From NCBI GenBank assembly GCA_003611745.1, contig RAYF01000044.1, forward strand, positions 1-56,368: a stretch of DNA of 56,368 bases, written 5' to 3'. Both the position numbers and the translations under genes were made by a program. Of the stretch, positions 16,070 to 26,279 are shown piece by piece. Every line of letters begins with the position of its first letter. Within the stretch, counting starts at the first letter, position 1. The notes under the pieces are model-generated. The model made no database searches. It had not been told where the DNA came from and saw nothing but the letters and a program-made list of their open reading frames with translations. This DNA comes from a bacterium D16-36 (GTDB taxonomy: Bacteria > Bacillota > Clostridia > Lachnospirales > Lachnospiraceae).

Positions 16070-17239
16070 TTATTTCAATTTTATAACCTTGATTTTGGAA
16101 TCTTGTACAAAAAAATAGCGGTTCATTTTCTTGCAGGGAAAGAAATAACTGATTTTGCCCTTTAGCGCGGCATCAAACTTCTTCACCCCGTTTGTCCTAT
16201 ACACGGTACAGTGATTATGGGAATTTAATAAGATTTCATCATTGCGAATGCGGACATAGTCATATGTATTGCTGACCTCTGCAGCCATTACCTCCGTCCC
16301 CACAGTATCATACAGTTTCATGCTGCAGGCCTCTTCATCCTTTTTTAGTATCACCCCGATATACTTGTCACTGGCAAATGCACTCCGAATCTCTTCTGTA
16401 AACTCCCTCTTCCCTGTCGCTTGCGGCTGCTTCATATTGCTCCACAGATAAAATCCCTTTTCCCCGAACAGGCAGACAGTGGCATCATCCAGAAAACGTA
16501 CCTCCGAAATTAATGTATCATTATAGTTATGGGCGCCAACGAGGCAATTTGCATTCTTGCCCACATCCGTAAAATTATAAAAGACCGCACGGCTCTGCAC
16601 TGCCCCAGTCATCACCCCCAGATATGACGCTACTACACTGCTGCCATCTGGCGATATGTCGAGGCTAATCGGATACCCGTCCTCCACGTTAGTAGGAATC
16701 TCTGCCAGCAGTTTCTCAGATTTATCAAAAGGATTGTACAGTGCAATCGTATTTGATGAAGTCTCTTCTAATAAAACAGCCACCACGCCCTGTCTGGAGA
16801 TGCATGCCTGCACAATGGGACAGTCAACCGTCAACTCCGTCCCTGTCCCCTCCCCCTTGTGGACATAAAGTGACTTTCCCCCGATATCTGCGATAACCGC
16901 ACTGGATTCGCAGGTATCTGCCTTTGGGTTTGCCATCTCATAGCTGCCGCTCCATATTGCATTTCCCTTTTGGTCAACCGCTGTCACACCGTCCCTGCCA
17001 TAGCGGATAATCCCGTCCTGATAATCAATATAATCCATAGACCCGCCATTTTTAACATAGACAGAATATTCCACTTTATAAGAACTATACTGGCGGTTAA
17101 TAAACCAGTGGAAGCCAAGGTAAAAAATCGCTGCACACGTCAAGATGCCCGCTGCCGCCGACAGTATAAATACGATTTTTTTTCTCCTCTGTTCCTTTAA
17201 GACAGTCACATCAAATGAACGCCCATTAAAACTTTCCAT
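16070..17239 (-). CDS. DUF5711-type membrane-anchored protein
   Basis: About 389 residues. A cytoplasmic basic N-terminus is followed by one membrane helix (KKIVFILSAAAGILTCAAIFYLGF, about residues 22-45) and an extracytoplasmic domain of repeating WD/PQQ-like strands (for example IRYGRDGVTAVDQKGNAIWSG). This fits the DUF5711 family of Lachnospiraceae, of unknown function. The start at 17239 is preferred for the spacing of GGGG; ATG 17251 is possible. It precedes the str operon but has its own transcription unit, judging by the rpsL promoter. Confidence 0.7.
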   Translation of the reverse strand: MESFNGRSFDVTVLKEQRRKKIVFILSAAAGILTCAAIFYLGFHWFINRQYSSYKVEYSVYVKNGGSMDYIDYQDGIIRYGRDGVTAVDQKGNAIWSGSYEMANPKADTCESSAVIADIGGKSLYVHKGEGTGTELTVDCPIVQACISRQGVVAVLLEETSSNTIALYNPFDKSEKLLAEIPTNVEDGYPISLDISPDGSSVVASYLGVMTGAVQSRAVFYNFTDVGKNANCLVGAHNYNDTLISEVRFLDDATVCLFGEKGFYLWSNMKQPQATGKREFTEEIRSAFASDKYIGVILKKDEEACSMKLYDTVGTEVMAAEVSNTYDYVRIRNDEILLNSHNHCTVYRTNGVKKFDAALKGKISYFFPCKKMNRYFFVQDSKIKVIKLK

Positions 17240-17403
17240 ACTAATCCCCATTCCTGTACTTCTAACCTGATATCATATACAGGGAATTATAACGTATCAT
17301 CAACAACAGCGCAACTCAAAAAATTCCTCCGGCGCAAAGTCAATTATCCATATGTATCATTGCTGCCCCACATGAATATGCTGCCATATACAATCAGGGC
17401 AGA

Positions 17404-18636
17404 TTACGGGTACGCTGGCAGATAAAGCTTCTGCCCCTCTTTTATCTCGTCGCTGTTTTTAATCTTGTTTGTCTTTTTTACCATTTCCATGCAGGAAAGC
17501 GTATGGTAATGCCTCCACACAATCTGGCTCAACGTATCCCCCGACTGGACAACATAACTTGACGCACTTCTCTTTACTGCCGCAGCAGGCTTACTGCTTG
17601 GTTTTGGTGTCTTGGCCGGAGCCGGGGTTTTACTGCTCTTCTTCACAGCCTTCGGTGTTTCCCTGACCTTTTCCGAAGCAGGCGTTGCCGGAAAAGTAAC
17701 TGCCGGGGATGTCGGCTGCAGCTTGGGCGGCAATGTCGCTGCCGGCTTGTCCGTTTTTTTTACAGATTTTTTTTCTTCCTTCTTTTCAGCCTTTTTAGGA
17801 GAGCTTTTTACCGGAACTTCTGTCACATTTGTCGCTGCATTAGAGAGCGTCTCAATCGTCTTTTCAAGACTGTCAATCTTCTTTGTGCTCTGCACCAGAA
17901 GATTCGCGCCAAGGATTGTCAAAAGGACCAAAAAAACGCCTGCACTATAAAAAGCAATTTTTTTCGGATTTCCCTGCTCCGTGTTACGGTTCACCACATT
18001 CCTCACTGTAGCAGTCACTTTATCCTCATAAGCGGCCTCAAAACTTTTTTTCGGCTGCCCCAAAAGCATATAATCCTGCATCTGCGGATTCTTTTCATAA
18101 TAAATAATATATCCGGGCAGTTCTGCAAGTTTGTCCTCCTGCCAGCTAAAAATCTTTTCTTCCTTTTCACTCAAATCCTCAAGAAAAACGACCATGCCCT
18201 CTTTTGCAAAATGTTTTTGCTGGATCTGGCGCACAATGCTGTCAATCTGGCTGTTCCACATATTTACGCCAAGCCCCCAGCCCAGTACCTGCGCCCCCTG
18301 AAAATGCTCATACATCACTTCATAAATCTTGTCCCATGTATCCGCGGTAAAACTCTGGCTTCCCGACAAAAGCTCCAGCTCCACCTCGACAGCGCCGTAT
18401 ACGAACACAGCATCCTGCGCTTCTTTTTCACCCTTTTTACCCAATAAAATAACAATCGCATTTTCCCGTTTCTTTTGAAATACCTGATGCATGTATGTCA
18501 TCACATAATCTTCTATATATACACGGTTTTTCGTCGGCGGCTCGCCCATCTGGCGTATATTTTCCGGCAGCTTAACAAACTGATACCCGCCACTTTTTTT
18601 CTCCTTTTTCGTAGTATCCATATCCTGAGTTCCCAT
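17404..18636 (-). CDS. Membrane protein with C-terminal LysM domain
   Basis: A 410-residue protein in four parts: a soluble cytoplasmic domain (about residues 1-220, containing NRVYIEDYVMTYMHQVF, reminiscent of a JAB/MPN fold but not certain), one membrane helix (about 228-250, IAFYSAGVFLVLLTILGANLL), a long Lys/Pro/Ala-rich linker (about 275-365), and a LysM domain (about 367-408, YVVQSGDTLSQIVWRHY) that binds peptidoglycan or related glycans. It would tie a cytoplasmic module to the wall. The binding site AAGGCGGGG supports the start. Confidence 0.75.
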   Translation of the reverse strand: MGTQDMDTTKKEKKSGGYQFVKLPENIRQMGEPPTKNRVYIEDYVMTYMHQVFQKKRENAIVILLGKKGEKEAQDAVFVYGAVEVELELLSGSQSFTADTWDKIYEVMYEHFQGAQVLGWGLGVNMWNSQIDSIVRQIQQKHFAKEGMVVFLEDLSEKEEKIFSWQEDKLAELPGYIIYYEKNPQMQDYMLLGQPKKSFEAAYEDKVTATVRNVVNRNTEQGNPKKIAFYSAGVFLVLLTILGANLLVQSTKKIDSLEKTIETLSNAATNVTEVPVKSSPKKAEKKEEKKSVKKTDKPAATLPPKLQPTSPAVTFPATPASEKVRETPKAVKKSSKTPAPAKTPKPSSKPAAAVKRSASSYVVQSGDTLSQIVWRHYHTLSCMEMVKKTNKIKNSDEIKEGQKLYLPAYP

Positions 18637-18973
18637 CGCTATACCCCGCCTTTCTTAATTTAAATGCTTCCCACAACAAATTCTGTTCTATGCCGGAAAC
18701 TTCTGCAGTTGCCAGAATTGTAGCATAGCATCTTCCAAATAATTTGTCGAAAACACAGGAGCCTGCCAAGTATCTTCTCGAAATAATTCGACCAAAAGAA
18801 ACAGGCTGTATTTTGTGAAATTTTCCATTTCCCTGATTGAATTTCTATTTTTCGGAAACACTATGGATATCACTTAATTTCAGAAGCATGGAAACTGCTT
18901 CACAACCTAATGCCCGGCAGTGGGCTGTCTGGCATATGTGGGAATAATATAAATTAGAAATGGAGAACAATAA
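18637..18973. other. Intergenic region between divergent LysM and yyaC genes
   Basis: These 337 bases must hold the two divergent promoters. GGAGAA precedes yyaC. I found no convincing consensus promoter for either gene, and a sporulation sigma factor may serve yyaC. No small gene or strong hairpin is seen. Confidence 0.4.
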
Positions 18974-19582
18974 ATGGATATCTTAAAGAAAAAAACAGCC
19001 ATCCTGACAGAAGACTGCATTGTAAACTCTGAACAATTATATTATTACAATATACACCAGCGAAAAGCCAAAGAAGATTTTATCCTGCAGATAAAAAAAC
19101 TAAAGAGATACGTCCATCACACAAATTCCACGCCTATCTTTTTATGTATAGGGTCTGACCGGGCAACGGGCGACTGTTTCGGCCCTATCGTGGGTGAAAA
19201 GCTGATGCACGCTTTTTCCGTCAGCAAAACGCCCTCCGCCATGCCGATTGTATACGGCACCCTACAGTCGCCGGTCCATGCCGTAAACCTTGCGTCCATT
19301 ATCTCGCAGATTAAAGATACTTTTTATCAGCCTTTCATTGTCGCTATCGATGCCTCCCTCGGCATACGGCAGCATATTGGATATATTACACTCGGAAACG
19401 GCCCCCTGCTGCCCGGTATCGGCGTGCAGAAAGAGCTGCCTCAGATTGGCAATGCTGCAATAACCGGCATTGTAAACCTTGCCGGAAAAAACAGCCACAC
19501 CACACTGCAGACCACACGTTTGTCTACAGTTGTAGAACTCGCAAATTTTGTGACAGATGGAATCCTGAACGTCTACCACTAA
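18974..19582 (+). CDS. yyaC: YyaC-type spore protease family protein (DUF1256)
   Basis: A 202-residue member of the YyaC/DUF1256 family, related to the germination protease Gpr. IFLCIGSDRATGDCFGPIVGE (about residues 55-75) carries the conserved Asp residues and IVAIDASLG (about 122-130) the second core motif. It is a sporulation-associated gene in Bacillus, with a presumed protease function. It stands alone on the plus strand between LysM and recR, and its presence shows a spore-former. Confidence 0.9.
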   Translation: MDILKKKTAILTEDCIVNSEQLYYYNIHQRKAKEDFILQIKKLKRYVHHTNSTPIFLCIGSDRATGDCFGPIVGEKLMHAFSVSKTPSAMPIVYGTLQSPVHAVNLASIISQIKDTFYQPFIVAIDASLGIRQHIGYITLGNGPLLPGIGVQKELPQIGNAAITGIVNLAGKNSHTTLQTTRLSTVVELANFVTDGILNVYH

Positions 19583-19644
19583 CCAAAAACACAGCAGCCA
19601 CTTCTTATTATATAAGAAGCATCCCTAAAAGCATCTGCGCACAA

Positions 19645-20241
19645 TCACATGTCCACCCTGCCCTCCAGGGCACGGTACAGCGTTACTTCATCTATATATT
19701 CCAAATCACCGCCTGCAGGCACGCCACTGGCAATCCGGCTCACTTTAATGCCGAGCGGTTTTACCAGCTTGCTGATATATGTCGCTGTCGTATCACCCTC
19801 AAGGTTCTTATTGGTCGCTACGATTACCTCATCCACATCCCCCTGCAGGCGCACCATAAGCTCGCCAAGGCGGATATCCTGCGGCCCTATCCCCGCCATC
19901 GGGGAAATCGCCCCGTGCAGCACATGGTATACGCCATCAAATTTCCCGGTCTTTTCATACGCCGCCAAATCCCTAGGATTTTCTACTACCATAATCAGCC
20001 GGTGGTTCCTCTTTTGGTTACCGCAGATTGGGCACAGCTCTTCATCCGTATAAGTACAGCACTCCCTGCAGTAGCGCACATTCTTTTTAGCACTCATCAT
20101 AGCTGTAGAAAGCCCTTCCACCTGTTCCACTGGCATATTTAATATATGAAATGCCAGACGCTGCGCAGACTTGGCGCCAATGCCCGGCAGATGGGACAAC
20201 TGTTCCACCAGATTGCTAATCTGGGTACTATAAAAGTCCAT
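19645..20241 (-). CDS. recR: Recombination mediator RecR
   Basis: A 198-residue RecR, which with RecF/RecO loads RecA at gaps. It has a helix-hairpin-helix (LPGIGAKSAQRLAFH, about 15-29), a four-Cys zinc site (CRECCTYTDEELCPIC, about 56-71), and a Toprim domain (IMVVENPRDLAAYE onward). ATG 20241 is chosen because it follows the ybaB stop by one base; the longer frame would overlap ybaB. Last gene of dnaX-ybaB-recR. Confidence 0.97.
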   Translation of the reverse strand: MDFYSTQISNLVEQLSHLPGIGAKSAQRLAFHILNMPVEQVEGLSTAMMSAKKNVRYCRECCTYTDEELCPICGNQKRNHRLIMVVENPRDLAAYEKTGKFDGVYHVLHGAISPMAGIGPQDIRLGELMVRLQGDVDEVIVATNKNLEGDTTATYISKLVKPLGIKVSRIASGVPAGGDLEYIDEVTLYRALEGRVDM

Positions 20242-20242
20242 A

Positions 20243-20593
20243 TTAGAACATTCCCCCCAGTCCGCCAAGGCCGCCGGTCAGCTGCTGCATCATCTGCGCA
20301 TTCTCTTCCTCCATCTTGCGCAGTGCCTCATTTACAGCTGCCACAATCAAATCTTCCAACATCTCAATATCATCCGGGTCTACCACTTCTTCTGACAGCT
20401 TCACAGAAAGAATTTCCTTTTTGCCGGATACCCGCACTTTCACGGCACCGCCGCCTGCTGTCGCCTCCCACTCCTTGTCTTCAAATTCCTTTGACTTCTC
20501 CTCCATCTGACGCTGCATCCTCTGTGCCTGCTTCATCAGGTTATTCATATTTCCAGGCATTGCACCGCCCGGAAAACCGCCGCGTTTCGCCAT
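20243..20593 (-). CDS. ybaB: YbaB/EbfC nucleoid-associated protein
   Basis: A 116-residue protein with a Gly/Met-rich start ([20 protein letters not shown]) and the conserved YbaB core ([20 protein letters not shown]). It is a dimeric DNA-binding protein whose role is thought to be in nucleoid structure and recombination. The gene lies between dnaX and recR, an order conserved across many bacteria. Confidence 0.96.
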   Translation of the reverse strand: MAKRGGFPGGAMPGNMNNLMKQAQRMQRQMEEKSKEFEDKEWEATAGGGAVKVRVSGKKEILSVKLSEEVVDPDDIEMLEDLIVAAVNEALRKMEEENAQMMQQLTGGLGGLGGMF

Positions 20594-20617
20594 GTCCTAC
20601 CTCCATTTTCTTCTAAT

Positions 20618-22189
20618 CTATTGATATTCAATCCCATCAAAATGTATCATCTGGGCAATATCTGCATACGCTTCATCTACCGCCTGATCCACGGTCCTTG
20701 TCTCTACCTCCACTTCTTTTCCCAGAAGATTTTGTATCAGTTCTTTCAGGCATTGAAGTTCCTGCCCCTCATTCTGCAAGAAAAAATCCTCATTCAGCTT
20801 ATCCGTAAACTGCAAAAGAAGCCCTCCCTGCTCCGATACCACTTTCTTCGCCTGTGACAGCATATTTGCTCCCGGCTGCCCATATGCCCTGAGTATCTCC
20901 TCCCAGCGTTTTATAACTTCCTGAATGTCTTCTGGAAGCGCTTTTGGCAGAATCTTCGGTTTCTCAGGTTCTTTCTGCCCCGTTTCAGGTTCTGCCTGAG
21001 GGGAGCTTCCCTTCCCGGCTGCTGGAATCCCCTGTTCTAACTGCCTCTCTACCGCTGCCAGACGACTGGACAATGTGGTAAAATCCTGTTTTTCATCCAT
21101 CTGGGGCTTGCACAGCTTGATCAGGGTAACCTCTACCAATACCCTTTTCTGTGAGGCATATCGAATCTGGTTTGATAAATCCGATAATATATGAATATAT
21201 CGCATTAATACCTCTACGTCAACCATTTCCCCCTCTTCCAGCATCTGCGCAAGCTGCTCCTGCGATACATCGAGAAGCCCTGCGCCGTTACCGGAAGCAT
21301 CCGCCAGCATAAGCCCGCGCAGATACCAGATAAACTCACTGATAAACTGGTTGAGGTCACGGCCTGCCATCATCATTTCCTCAACCAGCCCGATGCACCC
21401 AATAACATCCTGTGATACAACATAACGGAACATTTTACTGTACACTGCCGTATCCACAGCCCCCAACACATCCAGTACCTTTTCATAGGTAAGTTCCTGC
21501 CCAAGATAAAATGCGATACACTGGTCAAGCAGGCTTAATGCATCACGCATGGAACCGTCCGCTGTCTTTGCCACATACCGCAGCGCCTTCTCCTCCGCCT
21601 GCACCTGCTCCTTGTCCACCAGTTCCCTAAGCCTTGCCTCAATCGTCCCGATAGAAATTCTCCTGAAATCATATCGCTGGCATCTGGAATGAATCGTAAC
21701 CGGAATCTTATGCGGCTCCGTTGTCGCCAGAATAAAGATTACATAAGAAGGCGGCTCCTCCAACGTTTTTAAGAGGGCATTAAATGCGCCTGTAGACAGC
21801 ATATGCACCTCGTCAATAATATAGACTTTGTACCTGCCCTCTGCCGGGGAATACTGTACCTCCTCAATAATATCACGGACATTCCCAACACCGTTATTGG
21901 ACGCGGCATCAATCTCAATCACATTCATAGAAGCCTGCCTGTTTATCTTCTGACAGATTTCACATTCATTGCACGGATTGCCATTTACCGGGTTCTGACA
22001 GTTTACAGCCTTTGCCAGAATCTTAGCCACCGTCGTTTTGCCGGTTCCCCGTGTCCCGCAAAAAAGATAGGCATGCCCGATACGGTCTGTCTGAATCTGA
22101 TTGCGGAGAGTAGTTACTATGTGCTCCTGCCCCTTCACTTCATCAAATTCTCCTGGTCGGAATTTCCGATATAACGCCGTATAAGACAT
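20618..22189 (-). CDS. dnaX: DNA polymerase III subunit gamma/tau
   Basis: A 523-residue clamp-loader ATPase. ATG 22189 (MSYTALYRKFRP) follows AGGAGGGG. Walker A GTRGTGKTTVAK (about 45-56), a four-Cys zinc module (CQNPVNGNPCNECEIC), Walker B DEVHML, and sensor motif SRCQRYDF are all present. The C-terminal part beyond about residue 370 is the divergent tau domain. First gene of dnaX-ybaB-recR, with 20 bases between it and pfkA upstream. Confidence 0.97.
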   Translation of the reverse strand: MSYTALYRKFRPGEFDEVKGQEHIVTTLRNQIQTDRIGHAYLFCGTRGTGKTTVAKILAKAVNCQNPVNGNPCNECEICQKINRQASMNVIEIDAASNNGVGNVRDIIEEVQYSPAEGRYKVYIIDEVHMLSTGAFNALLKTLEEPPSYVIFILATTEPHKIPVTIHSRCQRYDFRRISIGTIEARLRELVDKEQVQAEEKALRYVAKTADGSMRDALSLLDQCIAFYLGQELTYEKVLDVLGAVDTAVYSKMFRYVVSQDVIGCIGLVEEMMMAGRDLNQFISEFIWYLRGLMLADASGNGAGLLDVSQEQLAQMLEEGEMVDVEVLMRYIHILSDLSNQIRYASQKRVLVEVTLIKLCKPQMDEKQDFTTLSSRLAAVERQLEQGIPAAGKGSSPQAEPETGQKEPEKPKILPKALPEDIQEVIKRWEEILRAYGQPGANMLSQAKKVVSEQGGLLLQFTDKLNEDFFLQNEGQELQCLKELIQNLLGKEVEVETRTVDQAVDEAYADIAQMIHFDGIEYQ

Positions 22190-22208
22190 GCCTGTCCCCT
22201 CCTGAATA

Positions 22209-23282
22209 TTAGTCTCCGAAGCAGATGCCAAGGCCCTTTGCTTCTTTTATAATAGTAGAATCCGGATCTACCATCTTTAACTTTCCTGCCACTTCCTCCA
22301 ACGGCACCGGAACAATTTCCCCGTCACGGAACCCTACCATGTACCCATACTTTTCTTCGATTATAAGCCTTGCTGCGGCTGCGCCCAGACGGCTCGAAAT
22401 CACCCTGTCATAAGCACACGGCTCCCCGCCTCTCTGCGTATGTCCCGGTACAGTAATACGGACTTCCTGCCCAGTCCTATCCTGAATCTCCTGCCCAATC
22501 TGGTAAGAGATGGATGGGAACGGTTTTTTCTTCCTCTTAGCCTTTAATTCCTTCTTAGTCAGCGCTGCATCTTCCTTTGAAATAGCGCCCTCTGCCACCG
22601 CCAGAATGGAAAAGCTCTTTCCCTCCTGTGTCCTCTTCTCCAATGCCTGCACAACAGAATTGATATCATATGGAATCTCTGGCAGGAGAATAATATCTGC
22701 ACCACCGGCAATTCCGGCATGAAGCGTCAGCCATCCTACCTTATGCCCCATTACTTCTATAATAAATACACGCCCATGGGAAGCTGCCGTTGTATGAATA
22801 CAGTCTATCGCATTTGTCGCAATATCAACAGCGCTCTGGAACCCAAATGTCATATCCGTCCCCCAGATATCATTGTCAATCGTCTTTGGAAGTGTAACTA
22901 CGTTACATCCCTCTTCCCGCAAAAGGTTTGCTGTCTTATGTGTCCCATTTCCACCCAGAATCACAAGACAGTCCAGCCCCCACTTTTTATAGTTGCCCTT
23001 CATCGCCTCAACCTTATCCAGACCATTCTCATCTGGAACGCGCATCAGCTTAAACGGTTGCCTGGAAGTCCCGATAATCGTGCCGCCCTCTGTAAGAATT
23101 CCAGAAAAATCCCTTGACTGCATCAAACGGTAATTGCCATATATCAAACCCTTATATCCCTCTAAGATTCCATATATCTCAATATCCGGATATTTCTGAT
23201 ATAATGTCTTTGCCACCCCACGCATCGTTGCATTCAAACTCTGGCAGTCACCGCCGCTTGTCAAAAATCCAATTCTCTTCAT
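22209..23282 (-). CDS. pfkA: 6-phosphofructokinase
   Basis: A 357-residue PFK (fructose 6-phosphate to fructose 1,6-bisphosphate). ATG 23282 (MKRIGFLTSGGDCQ) follows AAGGCGGGG. Active-site motif PKTIDND and binding motif GGNGTHKT are present. Gly at the position that discriminates donors suggests ATP rather than pyrophosphate, while Lys in PKTIDND is shared with PPi enzymes, the combination of the long-chain ATP subgroup. GGN replaces the more usual GGD. The donor remains an inference. Its own promoter is at 23388-23417. Confidence 0.93.
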   Translation of the reverse strand: MKRIGFLTSGGDCQSLNATMRGVAKTLYQKYPDIEIYGILEGYKGLIYGNYRLMQSRDFSGILTEGGTIIGTSRQPFKLMRVPDENGLDKVEAMKGNYKKWGLDCLVILGGNGTHKTANLLREEGCNVVTLPKTIDNDIWGTDMTFGFQSAVDIATNAIDCIHTTAASHGRVFIIEVMGHKVGWLTLHAGIAGGADIILLPEIPYDINSVVQALEKRTQEGKSFSILAVAEGAISKEDAALTKKELKAKRKKKPFPSISYQIGQEIQDRTGQEVRITVPGHTQRGGEPCAYDRVISSRLGAAAARLIIEEKYGYMVGFRDGEIVPVPLEEVAGKLKMVDPDSTIIKEAKGLGICFGD

Positions 23283-23387
23283 AAATAAAACCCCGCCTTT
23301 CTTATGCTGCTTTGCCATATCAAAAGATGATACTAATATCATTCCTAATAATAGCCCGATTTATAAATACCGAATCCAACTAAATCC

Positions 23388-23417
23388 ATTTTACCATATT
23401 CTGTATGGAACTGTAAA
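23388..23417 (-). promoter_or_regulatory. Promoter of pfkA
   Basis: On the minus strand TTTACA (23417-23412), 18-base spacer, TAAAAT (23393-23388), about 105 bases before the pfkA start. Confidence 0.6.
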
Positions 23418-23421
23418 CAAA

Positions 23422-23583
23422 TTAATTGTCAGTTTGCTCTGGATCCTTCTCCCGTTTTGGCGTATATCCCCACTTGCGGTTTGCAATGATATGCACCACC
23501 GTATATCCTAAAACCAAAAAAATCAGAATCACAAGAAACATCCACGGGGAAACGATCACCTTCCCTCCAAGAAATACCCTCAA
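23422..23583 (-). CDS. Small single-helix membrane protein
   Basis: A 53-residue ORF starting at TTG 23583 behind GAAGGGGGTG. One membrane helix (PWMFLVILIFLVLGYTVVHII) is followed by a basic tail (ANRKWGYTPKREKDPEQ). An inner GTG at 23559 is an alternative start with GGAGGG close by. It lies between pfkA and a 28-codon ORF. No known family recognised. Confidence 0.45.
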   Translation of the reverse strand: MRVFLGGKVIVSPWMFLVILIFLVLGYTVVHIIANRKWGYTPKREKDPEQTDN

Positions 23584-23699
23584 GCCGACACCCCCTTCAA
23601 ATATTTACTCCTGCCCGAAACTAATGCTATGGGCTGTTTTGCTGTTTTGCTGCCTTGCAGCTACAGCAACCCTCCGGATAACATCATAGCATAATATTA

Positions 23700-23786
23700 T
23701 TATTTTTGCCACCGCCGCGCCTGTAAATCCTGAATCGCCCGTTCCTGACGCTCACAAAATCTTTGTATAATCAGATAATCTTCCAT
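23700..23786 (-). CDS. 28-residue ORF with a strong ribosome binding site
   Basis: Starts at ATG 23786 after GGGAGGTAAAGCG, a near-ideal binding site. It encodes a highly charged helix (MEDYLIIQRFCERQER...) rich in Arg, Glu and Gln, ending in WQK. It is far too short for routine gene calling. It may be a real small protein or a leader. Confidence 0.4.
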   Translation of the reverse strand: MEDYLIIQRFCERQERAIQDLQARRWQK

Positions 23787-23889
23787 CGCTTTACCTCCCT
23801 TCATCTATATACTACCGATCCGGCAAAAAAAATTACACGCACCCCAAAAATATTCTGCATACCCGGCTGAATATTTATCCGCAATATAA

Positions 23890-23929
23890 TACCCCCAAAG
23901 CCGGACATCATTTTCCGGCCCTGAGGGTA
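23890..23929 (-). terminator. Terminator of glycogen phosphorylase
   Basis: On the minus strand an arm at 23929-23914 (GTACCCTCAGGGCCGG type) pairs with 23905-23890 (TCCGGC...GGGGTA), 34 bases after the stop. The T-tract is weak (ATTATATT). Confidence 0.6.
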
Positions 23930-23962
23930 CATCCTGAATTGGCCAAAAGCCTTTCTAAACTA

Positions 23963-26206
23963 TTATTTTAATTTCCATATATCATTATTATACTGCTCGA
24001 TCGTACGGTCGGATGAGAAGAACCCTGCCTTGCTGATATTTACAAGCATTTTCTTTGCCCATTCCCCGCGGTTCTCATAATCTGCAAATACCTGCTCCTT
24101 CACTTTAATATAGTCCTTGATATCCAGAAGCGTCATAAACCAGTCTTTTGTTACAAGTTCCATATAAAGGCGTATCAAACTCTTTTTGTCACCTACTGCA
24201 AACATTTCCTTGCTGATTATAAAATCTACCAGTTTTGCAATCTCCTCGTCATCATCGTAAAACTTCTCAGAAGAATAATCACTCTTTGCATAATGCTCAA
24301 TGACGGCATCACTAGACTCACCAAAGATATATATATTGTCATCACCGACAAACTGGTGGATTTCCACATTAGCGCCATCTTCCGTTCCAAGCGTTACTGC
24401 ACCGTTAAGCATGAATTTCATATTTCCGGTACCGCTCGCCTCTTTTGATGCAAGGGAAATCTGCTCTGAAATATCTGCTGCTGGAATCACTTTTTCCGCA
24501 TATGTCACATTATAATTTTCCAGCATGACTACCTGCAGATACGGGCTGACATCCGGATCATTTTTAATCACCTCTGACAGACAGATTATCAAATGGATAA
24601 TATCTTTGGCGATTGTATACGCAGGTGCCGCCTTTGCCCCAAAGAACATGGTAATCGGCGTCTCAGGTTTCTTGCCAGCCTTAATCTGCATATATTTGTA
24701 TATAATATAAAGGGCATTCATCTGCTGCCTCTTATACTCATGCAAACGTTTTACCTGAACATCAAAGATAGAATTTTCATTTACCGTTACCCCTTCTTTT
24801 TGCTGCAGATACTTTTTAAACTCCGCCTTCTTGCCAGACTTTATCTCAAGAAGCTTCTTTAAATCAGCTGCATTGCCTGCCGCAGCCTCAAGTTTTTCTA
24901 ACTCTTTCGCGTCCTTTTTGTAACCCTCGCCAATCTTGTCCGTAATAAACGCAGCTAACTCATGGTTGCAGTGAAGCAGCCACCGGCGGAATGTAATACC
25001 ATTCGTCTTGTTATTAAACTTATTCGGATAGATATCTTTAAACGGTTTTAACTCGCTGTCCTCCAAAATCTGTGTATGCAAGGCTGCAACACCATTTACG
25101 CTGTATCCATAATGGATGTCAATATGTGCCATATGCACACGCTGTTCCTGATCAATAATGTAAACCCTCTCGTCCTGATATTTTTCCTTTACCTTGACAT
25201 CTAACATTTTGATAATAGGAATCAATTGAGGGACTACCCTGTCTAAAAACCACAATGGCCACTTTTCCAACGCCTCCGCCAGAATCGTGTGGTTGGTATA
25301 GGCGCACATTCTGGAAACAATAGAGATAGCATCATCCATTGCTATGCCGCGGCCATTTAACAGACGGATCATTTCCGGAATCACCATCGTCGGATGGGTA
25401 TCATTAATCTGTATCACAGCATAATCAGGGAGGTCATACAGATTACTTCCCTTGGCACATGCCTCATCAATAATCAGCTGGGCAGCATTGCTTACCATGA
25501 AATACTGCTGGTAAATGCGCAGCAGTTGTCCCTGATAGTCACTGTCATCCGGATACAAAAACAGTGTTAAATTCTTTGAAATATTTTCCTTATCAAAATA
25601 TATGCTTCCATCCTGTACAATTGTGTCATTCACAGTATCTAAATCGAAAAGCTTTAAAGTATTGCACTGGTTGTCATATCCTGTGACATCTATCTCATAC
25701 ATCACCGAATTCACCTTCTTGCCGGCAAGCATAACCGGATAACTTACATCCGTACGGCGCAGCCAGCTTTTATCCGTAATCCATGGGTTCGGAACCTCTT
25801 TCTGCAGCTTGTTTTCAAACTCCTGCTTAAAAAGCCCCAGATGGTAATTTAACCCAATTCCATCCCCCGGAAGGCCCAGTGTGGCAATCGAATCCAAAAA
25901 ACAGGCCGCAAGGCGCCCCAAGCCGCCGTTCCCCAAAGAAGGCTCATTTTCGATTTCCTCAATCTCAGCCATGCTTTTCCCGTGGCTCTTTAATGCCTCC
26001 GCCACCTGATCATAAATCCCAAGGTTAATCAGATTATTAGATAATAATTTACCAATCAGAAATTCAGCAGAAATATAATATATCTTCTTCTTTCCCTGAA
26101 TCCTTCCCCTCTGCTGCATCGCATCCTTTGCCAGCTGCAGCAGACCGTTATAAACCTCCTGATTGCTCCCCTTCGCTGCGATTTGTGCAATTTCATTTTC
26201 GTACAT
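23963..26206 (-). CDS. glgP: Glycogen/starch phosphorylase
   Basis: A 747-residue GT35 phosphorylase releasing glucose 1-phosphate from alpha-1,4-glucan. The PLP site [20 protein letters not shown] (about residues 584-603) includes the Schiff-base Lys. [21 protein letters not shown] and [17 protein letters not shown] are the family's conserved blocks. It is shorter than the roughly 800-residue average, mainly at the N-terminus, as in many Clostridia. It is not in a glg operon here. Confidence 0.97.
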   Translation of the reverse strand: MYENEIAQIAAKGSNQEVYNGLLQLAKDAMQQRGRIQGKKKIYYISAEFLIGKLLSNNLINLGIYDQVAEALKSHGKSMAEIEEIENEPSLGNGGLGRLAACFLDSIATLGLPGDGIGLNYHLGLFKQEFENKLQKEVPNPWITDKSWLRRTDVSYPVMLAGKKVNSVMYEIDVTGYDNQCNTLKLFDLDTVNDTIVQDGSIYFDKENISKNLTLFLYPDDSDYQGQLLRIYQQYFMVSNAAQLIIDEACAKGSNLYDLPDYAVIQINDTHPTMVIPEMIRLLNGRGIAMDDAISIVSRMCAYTNHTILAEALEKWPLWFLDRVVPQLIPIIKMLDVKVKEKYQDERVYIIDQEQRVHMAHIDIHYGYSVNGVAALHTQILEDSELKPFKDIYPNKFNNKTNGITFRRWLLHCNHELAAFITDKIGEGYKKDAKELEKLEAAAGNAADLKKLLEIKSGKKAEFKKYLQQKEGVTVNENSIFDVQVKRLHEYKRQQMNALYIIYKYMQIKAGKKPETPITMFFGAKAAPAYTIAKDIIHLIICLSEVIKNDPDVSPYLQVVMLENYNVTYAEKVIPAADISEQISLASKEASGTGNMKFMLNGAVTLGTEDGANVEIHQFVGDDNIYIFGESSDAVIEHYAKSDYSSEKFYDDDEEIAKLVDFIISKEMFAVGDKKSLIRLYMELVTKDWFMTLLDIKDYIKVKEQVFADYENRGEWAKKMLVNISKAGFFSSDRTIEQYNNDIWKLK

Positions 26207-26279
26207 ACTTATCCTCCATTCTACAAATTACTGTTATCTTTATGATACCATATTTTTCCTTAAATTCCACCCTTTTCCA

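Noticed and set aside
22209-23282. Unusual phosphofructokinase because of GGN instead of GGD
   Set aside because: I recall GGNGT as common in Firmicute members of this PFK subgroup, so it is not by itself an anomaly.
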